64,000 nucleotides of DNA from Epibacterium ulvae (GTDB taxonomy: Bacteria > Pseudomonadota > Alphaproteobacteria > Rhodobacterales > Rhodobacteraceae), in the NCBI RefSeq assembly GCF_900102795.1, contig NZ_FMWG01000004.1:62001-126000 (forward strand). Direction: 5' to 3'. The notes under the pieces were generated by a model, which searched no databases, had not been told where the DNA came from, and was given only the letters and a program-made list of their open reading frames with translations. The position numbers were made by a program, and so were the translations under genes. This document shows positions 1-7,699 of this stretch, piece after piece (positions within the stretch are counted from its first letter, which is position 1; each line of letters starts with the position of its first letter).

Positions 1-5
1 ACAGA

Positions 6-25
6 TGGTACAAATGATCGTACCA
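6..25. promoter_or_regulatory. inverted repeat upstream of rpiR-type gene
   Basis: TGGTAC (6-11) and GTACCA (20-25) form a perfect 6-bp inverted repeat with an 8-bp spacer, just before the ribosome binding site of the first RpiR gene. RpiR regulators bind such dyads and often control their own operon, so this is a possible operator. No second copy was seen before the RpiR paralogue at 5676, and the upstream sequence is cut by the window edge. Confidence 0.4.
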
Positions 26-36
26 GGGGAAGACCT

Positions 37-921
37 ATGAACCAGAACGTTTCAACAAAAGTGCTAGACCGATTGTCTAAGGAATTGGATGAGCTGACAC
101 CCGAAGCGCAAAAAGCTGCGCGCTATGTGCTTGAAAACCCAAGAGATGTTGGGGTTTCAACTGTGCGAGAAATCGCAGATGCGGCAAATGTAAAGCCTAA
201 CACAGTGGTGAGAATGGCGCGCCAAGTCGGCTTCGATGGCTATGACGACTTCCGTGAACCCTTCCGCGAAGCGATTCGAAATGGCGAAGCCTCTTTCCCA
301 GATCGCGTTCGCTGGCTGCAAGATGTGCAGAAAAAAGGCGAAATGGGACATTTGTACGCTGATATGATTTCAGGTGCGATTAAAAATATCGAAGAAACTT
401 TTGCAGGCATTACCGAAGGCGATCTACAGGCCGCAGCTTCTACGATTTGGAATTGCCGAAATGTGTATACCTATGGCGTCGGCGTCAATCACTCCAATGC
501 CAGCAACTTCACATATCTCGCCCGCACCGGGATGGTTCAGTTTTATGCCGTCCCAAGAGCCGGGTCGAATGCCACAGATGACCTCGCATGGGCTGATGAA
601 AGAGATGTGCTGATCGCAATTACATGCAAGCCCTATCGCAGCGATGTCGTCCAAGCCGTGAAAGAGGCCAAACAACAAGGCGTCAAGATCATCGCTCTGT
701 CCGATAGCCCCGCTTCGCCTATTGCACGGATGGCGGATCACACCTTCCAGCTGTCCGTCGAAACGCCTCAGTTTTTCCCGTCCTCCGTAAGCATCATCGC
801 CTTGCTCGAAACATTGCTCAGCTTTGTGATCGCAACATCGACGGATCGAGTCGTGGAGCGGGTCGAAAAATTTCACCAACGCCGTCTGCAACTTGGCTAC
901 TATGAAGAGGAAAATAAATGA
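37..921 (+). CDS. MurR/RpiR family transcriptional regulator
   Basis: This 294-residue protein has the two-domain plan of the MurR/RpiR family. An N-terminal HTH_6 domain covers roughly residues 10-85, with the recognition helix near VKPNTVVRMARQVGF. A SIS sugar-phosphate-binding fold covers about 125-265, including the YGVGVNHSNASNF loop and the DVLIAITCKPYR strand-turn. The start is supported by GGGGAAG 5-11 bases upstream. Its stop overlaps the start of the Rieske gene by four bases (ATGA), so it is co-transcribed with and probably regulates that operon. A paralogue at 5676 shares the same order of motifs and the same C-terminal QRR-LG-Y ending. The inducer is unknown; in this context it may be a betaine-type compound rather than a sugar phosphate. 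Confidence 0.9.
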   Translation: MNQNVSTKVLDRLSKELDELTPEAQKAARYVLENPRDVGVSTVREIADAANVKPNTVVRMARQVGFDGYDDFREPFREAIRNGEASFPDRVRWLQDVQKKGEMGHLYADMISGAIKNIEETFAGITEGDLQAAASTIWNCRNVYTYGVGVNHSNASNFTYLARTGMVQFYAVPRAGSNATDDLAWADERDVLIAITCKPYRSDVVQAVKEAKQQGVKIIALSDSPASPIARMADHTFQLSVETPQFFPSSVSIIALLETLLSFVIATSTDRVVERVEKFHQRRLQLGYYEEENK

Positions 922-2018
922 ACGTAGCTGTTACACATTCACTGGATGCGCATTACTATACTTCTGATGACATTTTTCAGAAAGAACTGAACGGTCTTTT
1001 GGCGCGAACGTGGCAGTTCGCTGGCCATTCTGCAGACATCCCGAATGTGGGCGATTATTTTGCCTTTGAAGTTGCAGGACAAAGCCTCTTTGCAATTCGT
1101 GGCCGTGACAATGTTATTCGCACTTTCTTCAACGTCTGCCAGCACCGGGCCCATGAGATGGTGTCTGGCACAGGTAACACGCGCGTCGTCGTGTGCCCTT
1201 ATCATCAATGGACATATGAGCTAACGGGCGGTCTACGAGCCGGACCAAATATCAAGAATGTTCCAGGGTTTGATCGTAGCAAGATTTGCCTGACCGAAGT
1301 ACGGACCGAAGATTTTTTGGGTTTTATCTTCGTCAATCTGGACAATGAAGCCGCCCCAATGGACGAATGGTATCCAGGTGTGCGCGAAGAAATCTCTGAA
1401 TTCGTGCCGCACATCGACACCTTGGCCCCGCTTGAATGGGTGGAAATTCCAGAAAACTGCAATTGGAAATGCTCCATCGAAAACTATTCAGAGTGTTACC
1501 ATTGCCCCTCCAACCACCCGACCTTCGCCGAAGGGGTGGTCAAACCGGAAACCTATGACATTCAGCCTGCCAAAGACGGTTATGTGCTGCGCCACACAAC
1601 CGAATGTCAGTCTTTGGAAAAGATGACCTATCCGGTTGATCTCGAAAGCAACGCACATGCCGGCGATTATCAAAGTTGGTTTCTATGGCCGATGTTCAGC
1701 TTCCAGTGTTACCCGGGCAATGTCCTAAATACCTATCACTGGCGTGCAAATACGGTTGACACTTGCACCGTCTGGCGTGGCTGGTTCACTGAAAACGGGC
1801 ACGAAAGCGATGTGATCCGCAATCTCGCCATTCAGGACCGGGAAACCACCGTGGAAGAAGACATCCGTCTGGTGGAATCCGTTCACCGCGGATTGAAATC
1901 CAAAGGCTATGTCCCCGGTCCCCTGGTTCTGGACCCGAATTGTGGCGTCTTGAGCGAACATTCCGTCGCAAGGCTCCAGCAATGGATGCGCGAAGCCGTA
2001 GACCAACCCGCGTCCTAA
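918..2018 (+). CDS. Rieske oxygenase alpha subunit, quaternary-amine type
   Basis: The 366-residue protein carries a Rieske [2Fe-2S] site, C74-x-H76 and C93-x2-H96 (CQHRAH, CPYHQW), and a mononuclear iron site with E192-C-Y-H195-x4-H200. This E-x2-H-x4-H arrangement is typical of oxygenases acting on quaternary ammonium compounds (the CntA, GbcA and Stc2 group). Such enzymes hydroxylate the substrate and release an aldehyde or demethylated amine. The next gene is an aldehyde dehydrogenase, which fits an aldehyde product (for example from a choline- or carnitine-like substrate). No classical CntB/GbcB reductase is nearby; the FrhB-like protein and the odd ferredoxin of this operon are the only visible redox candidates. 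The substrate cannot be fixed from sequence. Confidence 0.85.
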   Translation: MNVAVTHSLDAHYYTSDDIFQKELNGLLARTWQFAGHSADIPNVGDYFAFEVAGQSLFAIRGRDNVIRTFFNVCQHRAHEMVSGTGNTRVVVCPYHQWTYELTGGLRAGPNIKNVPGFDRSKICLTEVRTEDFLGFIFVNLDNEAAPMDEWYPGVREEISEFVPHIDTLAPLEWVEIPENCNWKCSIENYSECYHCPSNHPTFAEGVVKPETYDIQPAKDGYVLRHTTECQSLEKMTYPVDLESNAHAGDYQSWFLWPMFSFQCYPGNVLNTYHWRANTVDTCTVWRGWFTENGHESDVIRNLAIQDRETTVEEDIRLVESVHRGLKSKGYVPGPLVLDPNCGVLSEHSVARLQQWMREAVDQPAS

Positions 2019-2075
2019 TTCAAATCAGTCAAAAGCAGCCGAGCACAGATGATTTACCCTCGGCAGGAGAAATTC

Positions 2076-3524
2076 ATGAGTTCTATAAAGGCCTTCTGGC
2101 CGAATTATATCGATGGTGAATGGGTCGACGGCGGCGCAGGCCGGATAGATGTCATCAACCCTGGCACTGGTGAAAAGCTGGCAGAACAGGCAGCGGCAGA
2201 TGCCGCCGATGTCGATCGTGCGGTTCAAGCCGCTCAACGCGTTCATATATCTGGTGCTCTTTCGGGCCTTAGACCGGTTGAACGTGGCCGCATGGTGCAA
2301 GCCATGGGTCGGTTTTTGCTGACTCATATCGACGAAATCGCCGAGGTACTCACACTCGAACAGGGCAAACCTCTTTGGGAAAGCCGGATCGAAATCGAAG
2401 GCGCGGCCCGATATTTTGAATATTATGGCAATCAAGCGGAAACCGTTGAAGGTCGTTCAATCCCATTGGGCGCAGATTACTTCGACTTTACGACCTACGA
2501 ACCATACGGCGTTTCGGCACAGATTATCCCGTGGAATTATCCAGTTGAAATGACGGCCCGTTCTTTGTCAGCAGCTCTCGCGACAGGCAACACGGTTGTG
2601 ATCAAAACGCCAGAGCTCACCCCACTGACCAACGCATGGTTTGCCCATGCCGCTGAATCCGTTGGCCTGCCAAAAGGTACCGTGAATATCCTATGCGGCT
2701 TGGGCCATACAGCCGGTGCTGCACTATCGGCGCACCCATTGGTCAATCAGATCGTCTTTACAGGATCCGTCCCAACGGGGATCGCAATCGCGACTGCAGC
2801 GGCGCAAAACGTGGTCCCATGTGTTTTAGAACTGGGCGGCAAATCTGCTGCGGTGGTTTATGATGATGCCGACCTAGACGCCTTCACCAATGATGTGCGC
2901 TGGGGAATTTTCTTCAACGCAGGGCAAGTTTGCTCAGCAATGTCTCGCGTGATCGTACACGAAAGCGTTCATTCCGAATTGCTTGAACGATTGTCTGCCA
3001 TGGCATCTGATCTGGTGGTTCAGCCAGGTATCGAAAGCCCGGAATTCGGATCAAACATGGGTGCTATGGTCAGCGAAGCGCAGCGTGATCGCGCTTTTAA
3101 AATGGTCGATCAGGCAATTCATCAGGGCGGCAAAGCCGTGATTGGTGGAAACAAGCTGAACAGACCAGGTGCCTTCCTAGAGCCAACAATTCTGGACGTT
3201 GCCCCAGATGTAACCATCGCACAGGAAGAAGCCTTTGCACCTGTTCTATCTGTTCTGAAATTTCAGAGCGATGAAGAGGCCATAAGGATTGCAAACGGCA
3301 CCCCATATGGGTTGGTCGGCGGCGTCTTCACCAAAGATATCAACCGGGCAACCAAAGTTGCGCGTGACATGCGCGCTGGTCAGATTTTTGTAAACGAATG
3401 GTATGCTGGCGGGGTCGAAACGCCGTTTGGGGGCTATGGCAAATCTGGTTATGGCCGGGAAAAAGGGCGCGAAGCGCTTTGGAACTATGTACAGACCAAA
3501 AACATCGCAATCAAATTAGCCTAA
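2076..3524 (+). CDS. NAD(P)-dependent aldehyde dehydrogenase
   Basis: A full-length ALDH-superfamily enzyme of 482 residues. The oxyanion asparagine lies in the PWNYP motif, the general base is E252 in LELGGK, and the nucleophile is C286 in NAGQVCS. An earlier in-frame ATG at 2049 would add nine residues, but GGCAGGAG at 2061-2068 places the ribosome binding site before 2076. It follows the Rieske gene by 57 bases in the same operon and most likely oxidises the aldehyde made by that oxygenase to an acid. Betaine-aldehyde, malic-semialdehyde or succinic-semialdehyde-type substrates are all possible; the sequence does not decide. Confidence 0.88.
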   Translation: MSSIKAFWPNYIDGEWVDGGAGRIDVINPGTGEKLAEQAAADAADVDRAVQAAQRVHISGALSGLRPVERGRMVQAMGRFLLTHIDEIAEVLTLEQGKPLWESRIEIEGAARYFEYYGNQAETVEGRSIPLGADYFDFTTYEPYGVSAQIIPWNYPVEMTARSLSAALATGNTVVIKTPELTPLTNAWFAHAAESVGLPKGTVNILCGLGHTAGAALSAHPLVNQIVFTGSVPTGIAIATAAAQNVVPCVLELGGKSAAVVYDDADLDAFTNDVRWGIFFNAGQVCSAMSRVIVHESVHSELLERLSAMASDLVVQPGIESPEFGSNMGAMVSEAQRDRAFKMVDQAIHQGGKAVIGGNKLNRPGAFLEPTILDVAPDVTIAQEEAFAPVLSVLKFQSDEEAIRIANGTPYGLVGGVFTKDINRATKVARDMRAGQIFVNEWYAGGVETPFGGYGKSGYGREKGREALWNYVQTKNIAIKLA

Positions 3525-3530
3525 TCATCC

Positions 3531-4766
3531 ATGAAGCATCCGCAATCAGTAAAAGACGTTGTGAATGCCGGGCTTTGCATCGGTTGCGGCCTGTGCGAGG
3601 CGTTGGCTCCACGTCGTTGGAAGATGGCCTATACCGATGCGGGGCGTTTGCGCCCTGCTTTGGTTGGGCCGGGTTCAGATGCGGAGATATTGAAGGCCTG
3701 TCCCGGTGCAGTTGCGGTACCTAATCGGGAAACCGCTAAAAACCTTGACCCCATCTGGGGACATTATCACCGGATGGAGGAGGCTTGGGCCGGTGATCCC
3801 GAGAGCCGTTACCGCGCGGCAACCGGTGGTGTGTTAACAGCCTTAGCAAGCCACCTTCTGCACACTGACAAAGCCAAATTTATTCTACATTGCGCCGCAG
3901 ACCCCGACGCCCCGATGAGGACAAAATGGTGTATCAGTGAAACCCCAAGCCAACTCGTCTCTCGCGCAGGGTCTCGGTATGGGCCAAGCGACACGCTTGC
4001 AGGCCTAGAAATCGCACTTGCCAGAAACGAACCCTTTGCAATTATTGCAAAACCCTGTGACGCAGGCGCCGTCCGTGCGCGCGCCAAGATTGATCAGCGA
4101 TTAAACCAAAACCTCGTCGCACTTCTGGCTTTGGTCTGTGGCGGCGCGTCTGATCTTGGTAAATCCACTGCCGTTTTAGACGAATATGAATTAGCCGAAG
4201 ATGAGCTGACGCTTTTTCGCTATCGCGGTTATGGCAATCCGGGGCCCACACGGATCGAAACCCGCGATGGCCGCAGTTTTGAAAAGAACTATCCGGAAAT
4301 GTGGGCGGACGAGAGTGGCTGGCGCATCCAAAGCCGCTGTAAAGTCTGCCCCGATGCACTGGGAGAAGCCGCCGATATTGCCGCAGCAGATATTTGGCCG
4401 GGCGCTGTACCAGAAGGCGAAGATGACGGATTTAACGGTGTGATCACGCGTACATCGGCGGGCGAGGCTCTGTACCAGTCCGCTTGCCGTGCAGGTGACC
4501 TTCTCACAGGGGCTGCGATCACCCCGCGCGAATTCGACGCCTATCAGCCTCATCAGGTGAATAAAAAACACGCACTGGCCGCACGGCTGCGCGGCATGAA
4601 CTCCGCTGGTTCAGTGATCTATGCCCATGACCAAGCCCTGCGCATTGCAGAGCTGGATCGTCGCAACAGGAATGAAGAGATCGGTACATGCGATCGCGTC
4701 CGCATGGGTCGGTTTTTTGAAGAAGTACAAACGTTTTCCGAAGGAGAAACAGAAAATGAACAATGA
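3531..4766 (+). CDS. FrhB-like coenzyme F420 hydrogenase/dehydrogenase beta-subunit family iron-sulfur flavoprotein
   Basis: The 411-residue protein begins with a ferredoxin-like C16-x2-C19-x2-C22 motif (CIGCGLC) and a CPGAV cysteine near residue 60. The FrhB/FdhB domain follows, with FAIIAKPCDAGAVRA, LVCGG, a C-x2-C pair in CKVCPDALGE and the family's DIAAADIWPG stretch. Members bind FAD/FMN and [4Fe-4S] clusters and move electrons between flavin and iron-sulfur partners; most bacterial members do not use F420. It starts seven bases after the ALDH stop and overlaps the next gene by 11 bases. Its position in a Rieske operon that lacks an ordinary reductase suggests it feeds electrons to the oxygenase, which is inference. 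Confidence 0.8.
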   Translation: MKHPQSVKDVVNAGLCIGCGLCEALAPRRWKMAYTDAGRLRPALVGPGSDAEILKACPGAVAVPNRETAKNLDPIWGHYHRMEEAWAGDPESRYRAATGGVLTALASHLLHTDKAKFILHCAADPDAPMRTKWCISETPSQLVSRAGSRYGPSDTLAGLEIALARNEPFAIIAKPCDAGAVRARAKIDQRLNQNLVALLALVCGGASDLGKSTAVLDEYELAEDELTLFRYRGYGNPGPTRIETRDGRSFEKNYPEMWADESGWRIQSRCKVCPDALGEAADIAAADIWPGAVPEGEDDGFNGVITRTSAGEALYQSACRAGDLLTGAAITPREFDAYQPHQVNKKHALAARLRGMNSAGSVIYAHDQALRIAELDRRNRNEEIGTCDRVRMGRFFEEVQTFSEGETENEQ

Positions 4767-5139
4767 CCTTTTTGAACATGGCCTGGAGCAACGCAAAGCA
4801 ACGCTTGGCGCCCAATATGTTGAAAAAAACCTGGCCGCTGCGGACGATTTCACACGCCCATTTCAAGAAGCGATGACCGCATGGTGCTGGGGCTTTGGCT
4901 GGGGTGATGACACGATCGACGCAAAAACACGTTCGATGATGAATCTCTCTATGATCGGCGCGCTCGGGAAAATGCATGAGTGGGAAATCCACTTAAAAGG
5001 CGCGCTCAACAATGGCGTCACCAAAGAAGAAGTCCAATCCATCATCCATGTGATTGGCATCTATTGTGGTGTTCCTCAGTCATTGGAATGTTTCCGTGTC
5101 GCACGCAAAGTGCTGACCGAACGTGGCCTGTTGGACTAA
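4756..5139 (+). CDS. carboxymuconolactone decarboxylase-like (AhpD fold) protein
   Basis: This 127-residue helical protein matches the carboxymuconolactone decarboxylase fold: TRSMMNLSMIGALGKMHEWEIHLKGALNNGVT, then EEVQSIIHVIGIYCGVPQ, is the family's core at about 55-110. It lacks the C-x2-C of the peroxidase (AhpD) branch, so it is more like the cofactor-free decarboxylase/isomerase branch. The start at 4756 is fixed by AAGGAG at 4741-4746 and overlaps the FrhB-like gene by 11 bases, indicating translational coupling. Its role in the Rieske pathway is unknown; it may act on a downstream acid. Confidence 0.8.
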   Translation: MNNDLFEHGLEQRKATLGAQYVEKNLAAADDFTRPFQEAMTAWCWGFGWGDDTIDAKTRSMMNLSMIGALGKMHEWEIHLKGALNNGVTKEEVQSIIHVIGIYCGVPQSLECFRVARKVLTERGLLD

Positions 5140-5146
5140 GGATTCG

Positions 5147-5464
5147 GTGGCTCAGATCACCGATATCGAATTTGATGGCACCTCTCACAAATTCGATATG
5201 GCTGTTGGGTCGACAGGCATGAAAAGCGCCCGCGACAATACCATCAAAGGTATTGACGCCGGCTGCAAAGGCATCTGCGCCAGAAGTCACGTTTATATAG
5301 ACAAGGCTTGGTCAGATCGTCTTCCGTCAAAATCTGAGATCGAGGAAGACATGCGCGACTTTACCTTCAAGCCAGACCTGATGACGTCTCGTCTAACGCG
5401 CCAATGGAAAATCACATCAGAACTGAATGGTTCGATTGTGTACCGTCCCGAACCGCAACTCTGA
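5147..5464 (+). CDS. degenerate adrenodoxin-type ferredoxin lacking three of four cluster cysteines
   Basis: The 105 residues align end to end with [2Fe-2S] ferredoxins of the adrenodoxin/FdVI type: the GIDAxC loop, HVYID-AW-D-LP, E-DM-DF, TSRL-x-Q-K and the PE-Q tail are all present. The cluster loop reads C40-K-G-I-C44-A-R-S-H48, where the family has C-x5-C-x2-C-H. Two residues are missing and the second and third ligands are gone. R85 (codon CGC, 5399-5401) replaces the fourth ligand of the SRLxCQ motif. Only C40 remains. A GTG start at 5147 with AAGGA just upstream gives an uninterrupted frame. It ends the Rieske operon, where a working ferredoxin would be expected. It is either inactive or has a non-redox role. 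Confidence 0.75.
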   Translation: MAQITDIEFDGTSHKFDMAVGSTGMKSARDNTIKGIDAGCKGICARSHVYIDKAWSDRLPSKSEIEEDMRDFTFKPDLMTSRLTRQWKITSELNGSIVYRPEPQL

Positions 5465-5473
5465 GAAACGGGG

Positions 5474-5500
5474 CGACTCACCCAAAATTAAGGTGAGTCG
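5474..5500 (+). terminator. hairpin after Rieske operon
   Basis: CGACTCACC (5474-5482) pairs perfectly with GGTGAGTCG (5492-5500) around a nine-base A/T-rich loop, ten bases after the ferredoxin-like gene. It is followed by TTCCTC rather than a clean T-run, so termination may be weak. It separates the operon from the next RpiR gene. Confidence 0.55.
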
Positions 5501-5675
5501 TTCCTCAAAAACTGCTGAAAAATTGGGGGCTCCGCCGTTCGATGAGCCTATTTTCTGCACAGCAGCATTCAAAGTCGACACTTTTTTACCCCACCTCGAC
5601 ATGGTTCAAAATTCATCCAAATTCTCGAGTTTGTTTTAGTAGACAGATCACCAAACAAATGTTCTAATTTTTCAC

Positions 5676-6578
5676 ATGAATGATTCAAATGTTTGGAAAA
5701 CGAAAAACTCGACCGCTGAAAAACTGCTCGACCAGCTACAGTCGGACATCAAAAACCTGACTCCTGAACTGCGGAAATTTGCAGGTTACCTTCTTGATAA
5801 TCCAAATGAAATTTGCATTTCGTCAATTCGAAAAGTTGCCAAAAACGCGCAGGTCAAACCAAACACGCCGGTCCGTCTATCACAACATCTTGGATTGACC
5901 AGTTATGATGCCTTTCGCGAAATATTTCGCGAAGACATACGCAAAAGCGCGGCTTCATACCCGGATCGCGCCAAATGGCTGCAAAGCCTCTCTGACCGCG
6001 ACGAGATGGATTTTCTATATGCTGCCAGCGCGGAGAACGCGCTTCAAAATATCGAAACGTTTTTCACGGAAACCGATCATCTGGCGATGCAAGAAGCCGC
6101 AAAGGATATCGTTGCGGCCCGACGGGTTTATGCGCTGGGTGTTGGCGTCAACAACGCAATTGTTCAAAATTTTGCCTATCTGGCAAACATGGCGGTGGAC
6201 GGTATCCGTGCGCTGCCCAGCGGTGGCAGTCTACCGGTTGATGCGCTGACACGCGCCGATGAAAACGACCTGCTGATCGCCACGAGCTTTCACCCCTACC
6301 GGCGGGAAGTCAGCGAAGCGATTTCAGCAGCGCTTCAAAAGGGCCTAAAAGTCATTTCGATCTCGGATCGCCCATCCAGCCCGCTTCTAAGCGGAGCCGC
6401 CCACAAGTTTGTGGTCCCCACTTCGACGCCGCAGTTCTTTGTCTCGACCCTTGCATTGACAGCGTTTTTTGAAGTGCTTGTGGGTTTCATCATCGCAGAA
6501 GCTGGCGAAGACGTGGTCAACTCGATTCAGGAATACCACGCGCAACGCCGGGCCTTGGGTGTCTACATTGAAGACTGA
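5676..6578 (+). CDS. MurR/RpiR family transcriptional regulator (paralogue)
   Basis: This 300-residue protein is a paralogue of the regulator at 37-921. The N-terminal HTH_6 region includes VRKVAKNAQVKPNTPVRLSQHLGL-like residues around 50-75 and AFREIFREDIR. The SIS domain at about 135-270 contains YALGVGVNNAIVQNF, DENDLLIATSFHPYRREV and SDRPSSPL. It ends QRRALGVY, like its sister. It precedes the ProX-type binding protein by 85 bases, so it probably controls the betaine transporter, while its sister controls the oxygenase operon. No strong Shine-Dalgarno is visible before the ATG. An additional in-frame ATG three codons away from the start does not occur within the conserved region, so the domain call is unaffected. 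Confidence 0.88.
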   Translation: MNDSNVWKTKNSTAEKLLDQLQSDIKNLTPELRKFAGYLLDNPNEICISSIRKVAKNAQVKPNTPVRLSQHLGLTSYDAFREIFREDIRKSAASYPDRAKWLQSLSDRDEMDFLYAASAENALQNIETFFTETDHLAMQEAAKDIVAARRVYALGVGVNNAIVQNFAYLANMAVDGIRALPSGGSLPVDALTRADENDLLIATSFHPYRREVSEAISAALQKGLKVISISDRPSSPLLSGAAHKFVVPTSTPQFFVSTLALTAFFEVLVGFIIAEAGEDVVNSIQEYHAQRRALGVYIED

Positions 6579-6663
6579 CAAGACCTAAAACCGGCCTCTC
6601 TCCAAAACCAAAAAAAGTGCCTCGAAAAGGGGCCAACTCAATAGTCCACCAAGGAGAAAACCT

Positions 6664-7632
6664 TTGAATACTTATTTGAAACTCACTGCTGCATCCCTCG
6701 CTTTGGGCATCTCTGCCTCTGCAGCTGCCGCAGATTGTGGCGAGGTCACGATCACCGAAATGAACTGGTCCTCTGCCGCCATGGTCACGGCCGTATCAAA
6801 GTTCTTTCTAGAGCAAGGCTATGGATGCGAGGTGACAGCCCTGCCATCCTCCACGGTACCCGCGGTGACCTCCGTTGCAGAAACCGGACAGCCCGACATT
6901 CTGACCGAAATATGGCTGCAAGCAACACCTGCCTATAGCGATCTGGAGAAAGAGGGCAAAATCATCACCGTTGCAAATGTTCTAGAGGACGGTGGCGAAG
7001 AAGGGTGGTGGGTGCCCAAATACCTTGTCGATGAACATCCAGAACTCGCAAAATTAGAAGGTGTTTTGGCAAACCCGGAACTCGTTGGCGCGCGGTTCAA
7101 CAACTGCCCAGAAGGCTGGGGCTGCCGTATTCGTTGGGATAATCTATTGCCAGTCTATGGCGTCGAAGAAGCTGGCATTGAAATCTTCAACCATGGCTCC
7201 GGTGAAACACTCGCGGCGTCCATCGCATCCGCCTATGAAAGCAAAGAGCCTTGGTTCGGCTACTACTGGGGGCCAACATCCATTCTTGGCAAATACCCGA
7301 TGGTTAAAGTGGACCGTGGCCCATACAACGAAGAAGCCTTCACCTGCGCGACCACAGAAGATTGTGCCAATCCACAACCGACGGGTGATGCACCGGCACC
7401 GGTTGTCACTGGCGTAACCCCCTCCCTGCAAAAGCGAGAGCCAGAAGTCGTCGAATTCATGAGCAATGTGGTGTTCCCCAACCAAGTGATGTCTCAACTG
7501 CTGGCATGGCAGGAGGAAAACAACGCATCTTCAGAAGAAACCGCAGTGTTTTTCCTCACCAATCATCAGGACATCTGGGCCGACTGGCTGAACGATGAGG
7601 CAAAATCCAAGCTTGCAGCACTTATCAAGTGA
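6664..7632 (+). CDS. ProX/OpuAC-type glycine betaine/choline ABC substrate-binding protein
   Basis: A 322-residue secreted binding protein. A signal peptide with a hydrophobic core (LTAASLALGISASAAAA) ends near residue 23. The OpuAC domain begins at CGEVTITEMNW and includes a WWVPKYLVDEHPEL segment and several tryptophans suited to an aromatic cage for a quaternary ammonium group. The start is a TTG, supported by AAGGAG at 6651-6656 with a seven-base spacer; no ATG fits the signal peptide. A stable hairpin separates it from the permease gene. Ligand could be glycine betaine, choline, carnitine or a related compound, presumably the substrate of the upstream Rieske enzyme. Confidence 0.88.
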   Translation: MNTYLKLTAASLALGISASAAAADCGEVTITEMNWSSAAMVTAVSKFFLEQGYGCEVTALPSSTVPAVTSVAETGQPDILTEIWLQATPAYSDLEKEGKIITVANVLEDGGEEGWWVPKYLVDEHPELAKLEGVLANPELVGARFNNCPEGWGCRIRWDNLLPVYGVEEAGIEIFNHGSGETLAASIASAYESKEPWFGYYWGPTSILGKYPMVKVDRGPYNEEAFTCATTEDCANPQPTGDAPAPVVTGVTPSLQKREPEVVEFMSNVVFPNQVMSQLLAWQEENNASSEETAVFFLTNHQDIWADWLNDEAKSKLAALIK

Positions 7633-7642
7633 AGCAGCGACC

Positions 7643-7668
7643 AAGCGAGCAGAAATTACTGCTCGCTT
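7643..7668 (+). terminator. intercistronic hairpin between binding protein and permease
   Basis: AAGCGAGCAG (7643-7652) pairs with CTGCTCGCTT (7659-7668) around AAATTA, followed by TT. It lies between the binding-protein and permease genes of one transporter operon. Such hairpins usually lower downstream transcription or protect the upstream message, so more binding protein is made than permease. Confidence 0.65.
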
Positions 7669-7699
7669 TTGATATTTTCGAACGGCGGGACTAGGCGGA

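Noticed and set aside
3531-4766. F420-dependent hydrogenase subunit
   Set aside because: The family name comes from archaeal FrhB; no F420 biosynthesis or hydrogenase genes are present and most bacterial members are F420-independent.
5147-5464. Functional [2Fe-2S] ferredoxin
   Set aside because: Only one of the four ligand cysteines remains, so a normal cluster cannot be assumed.
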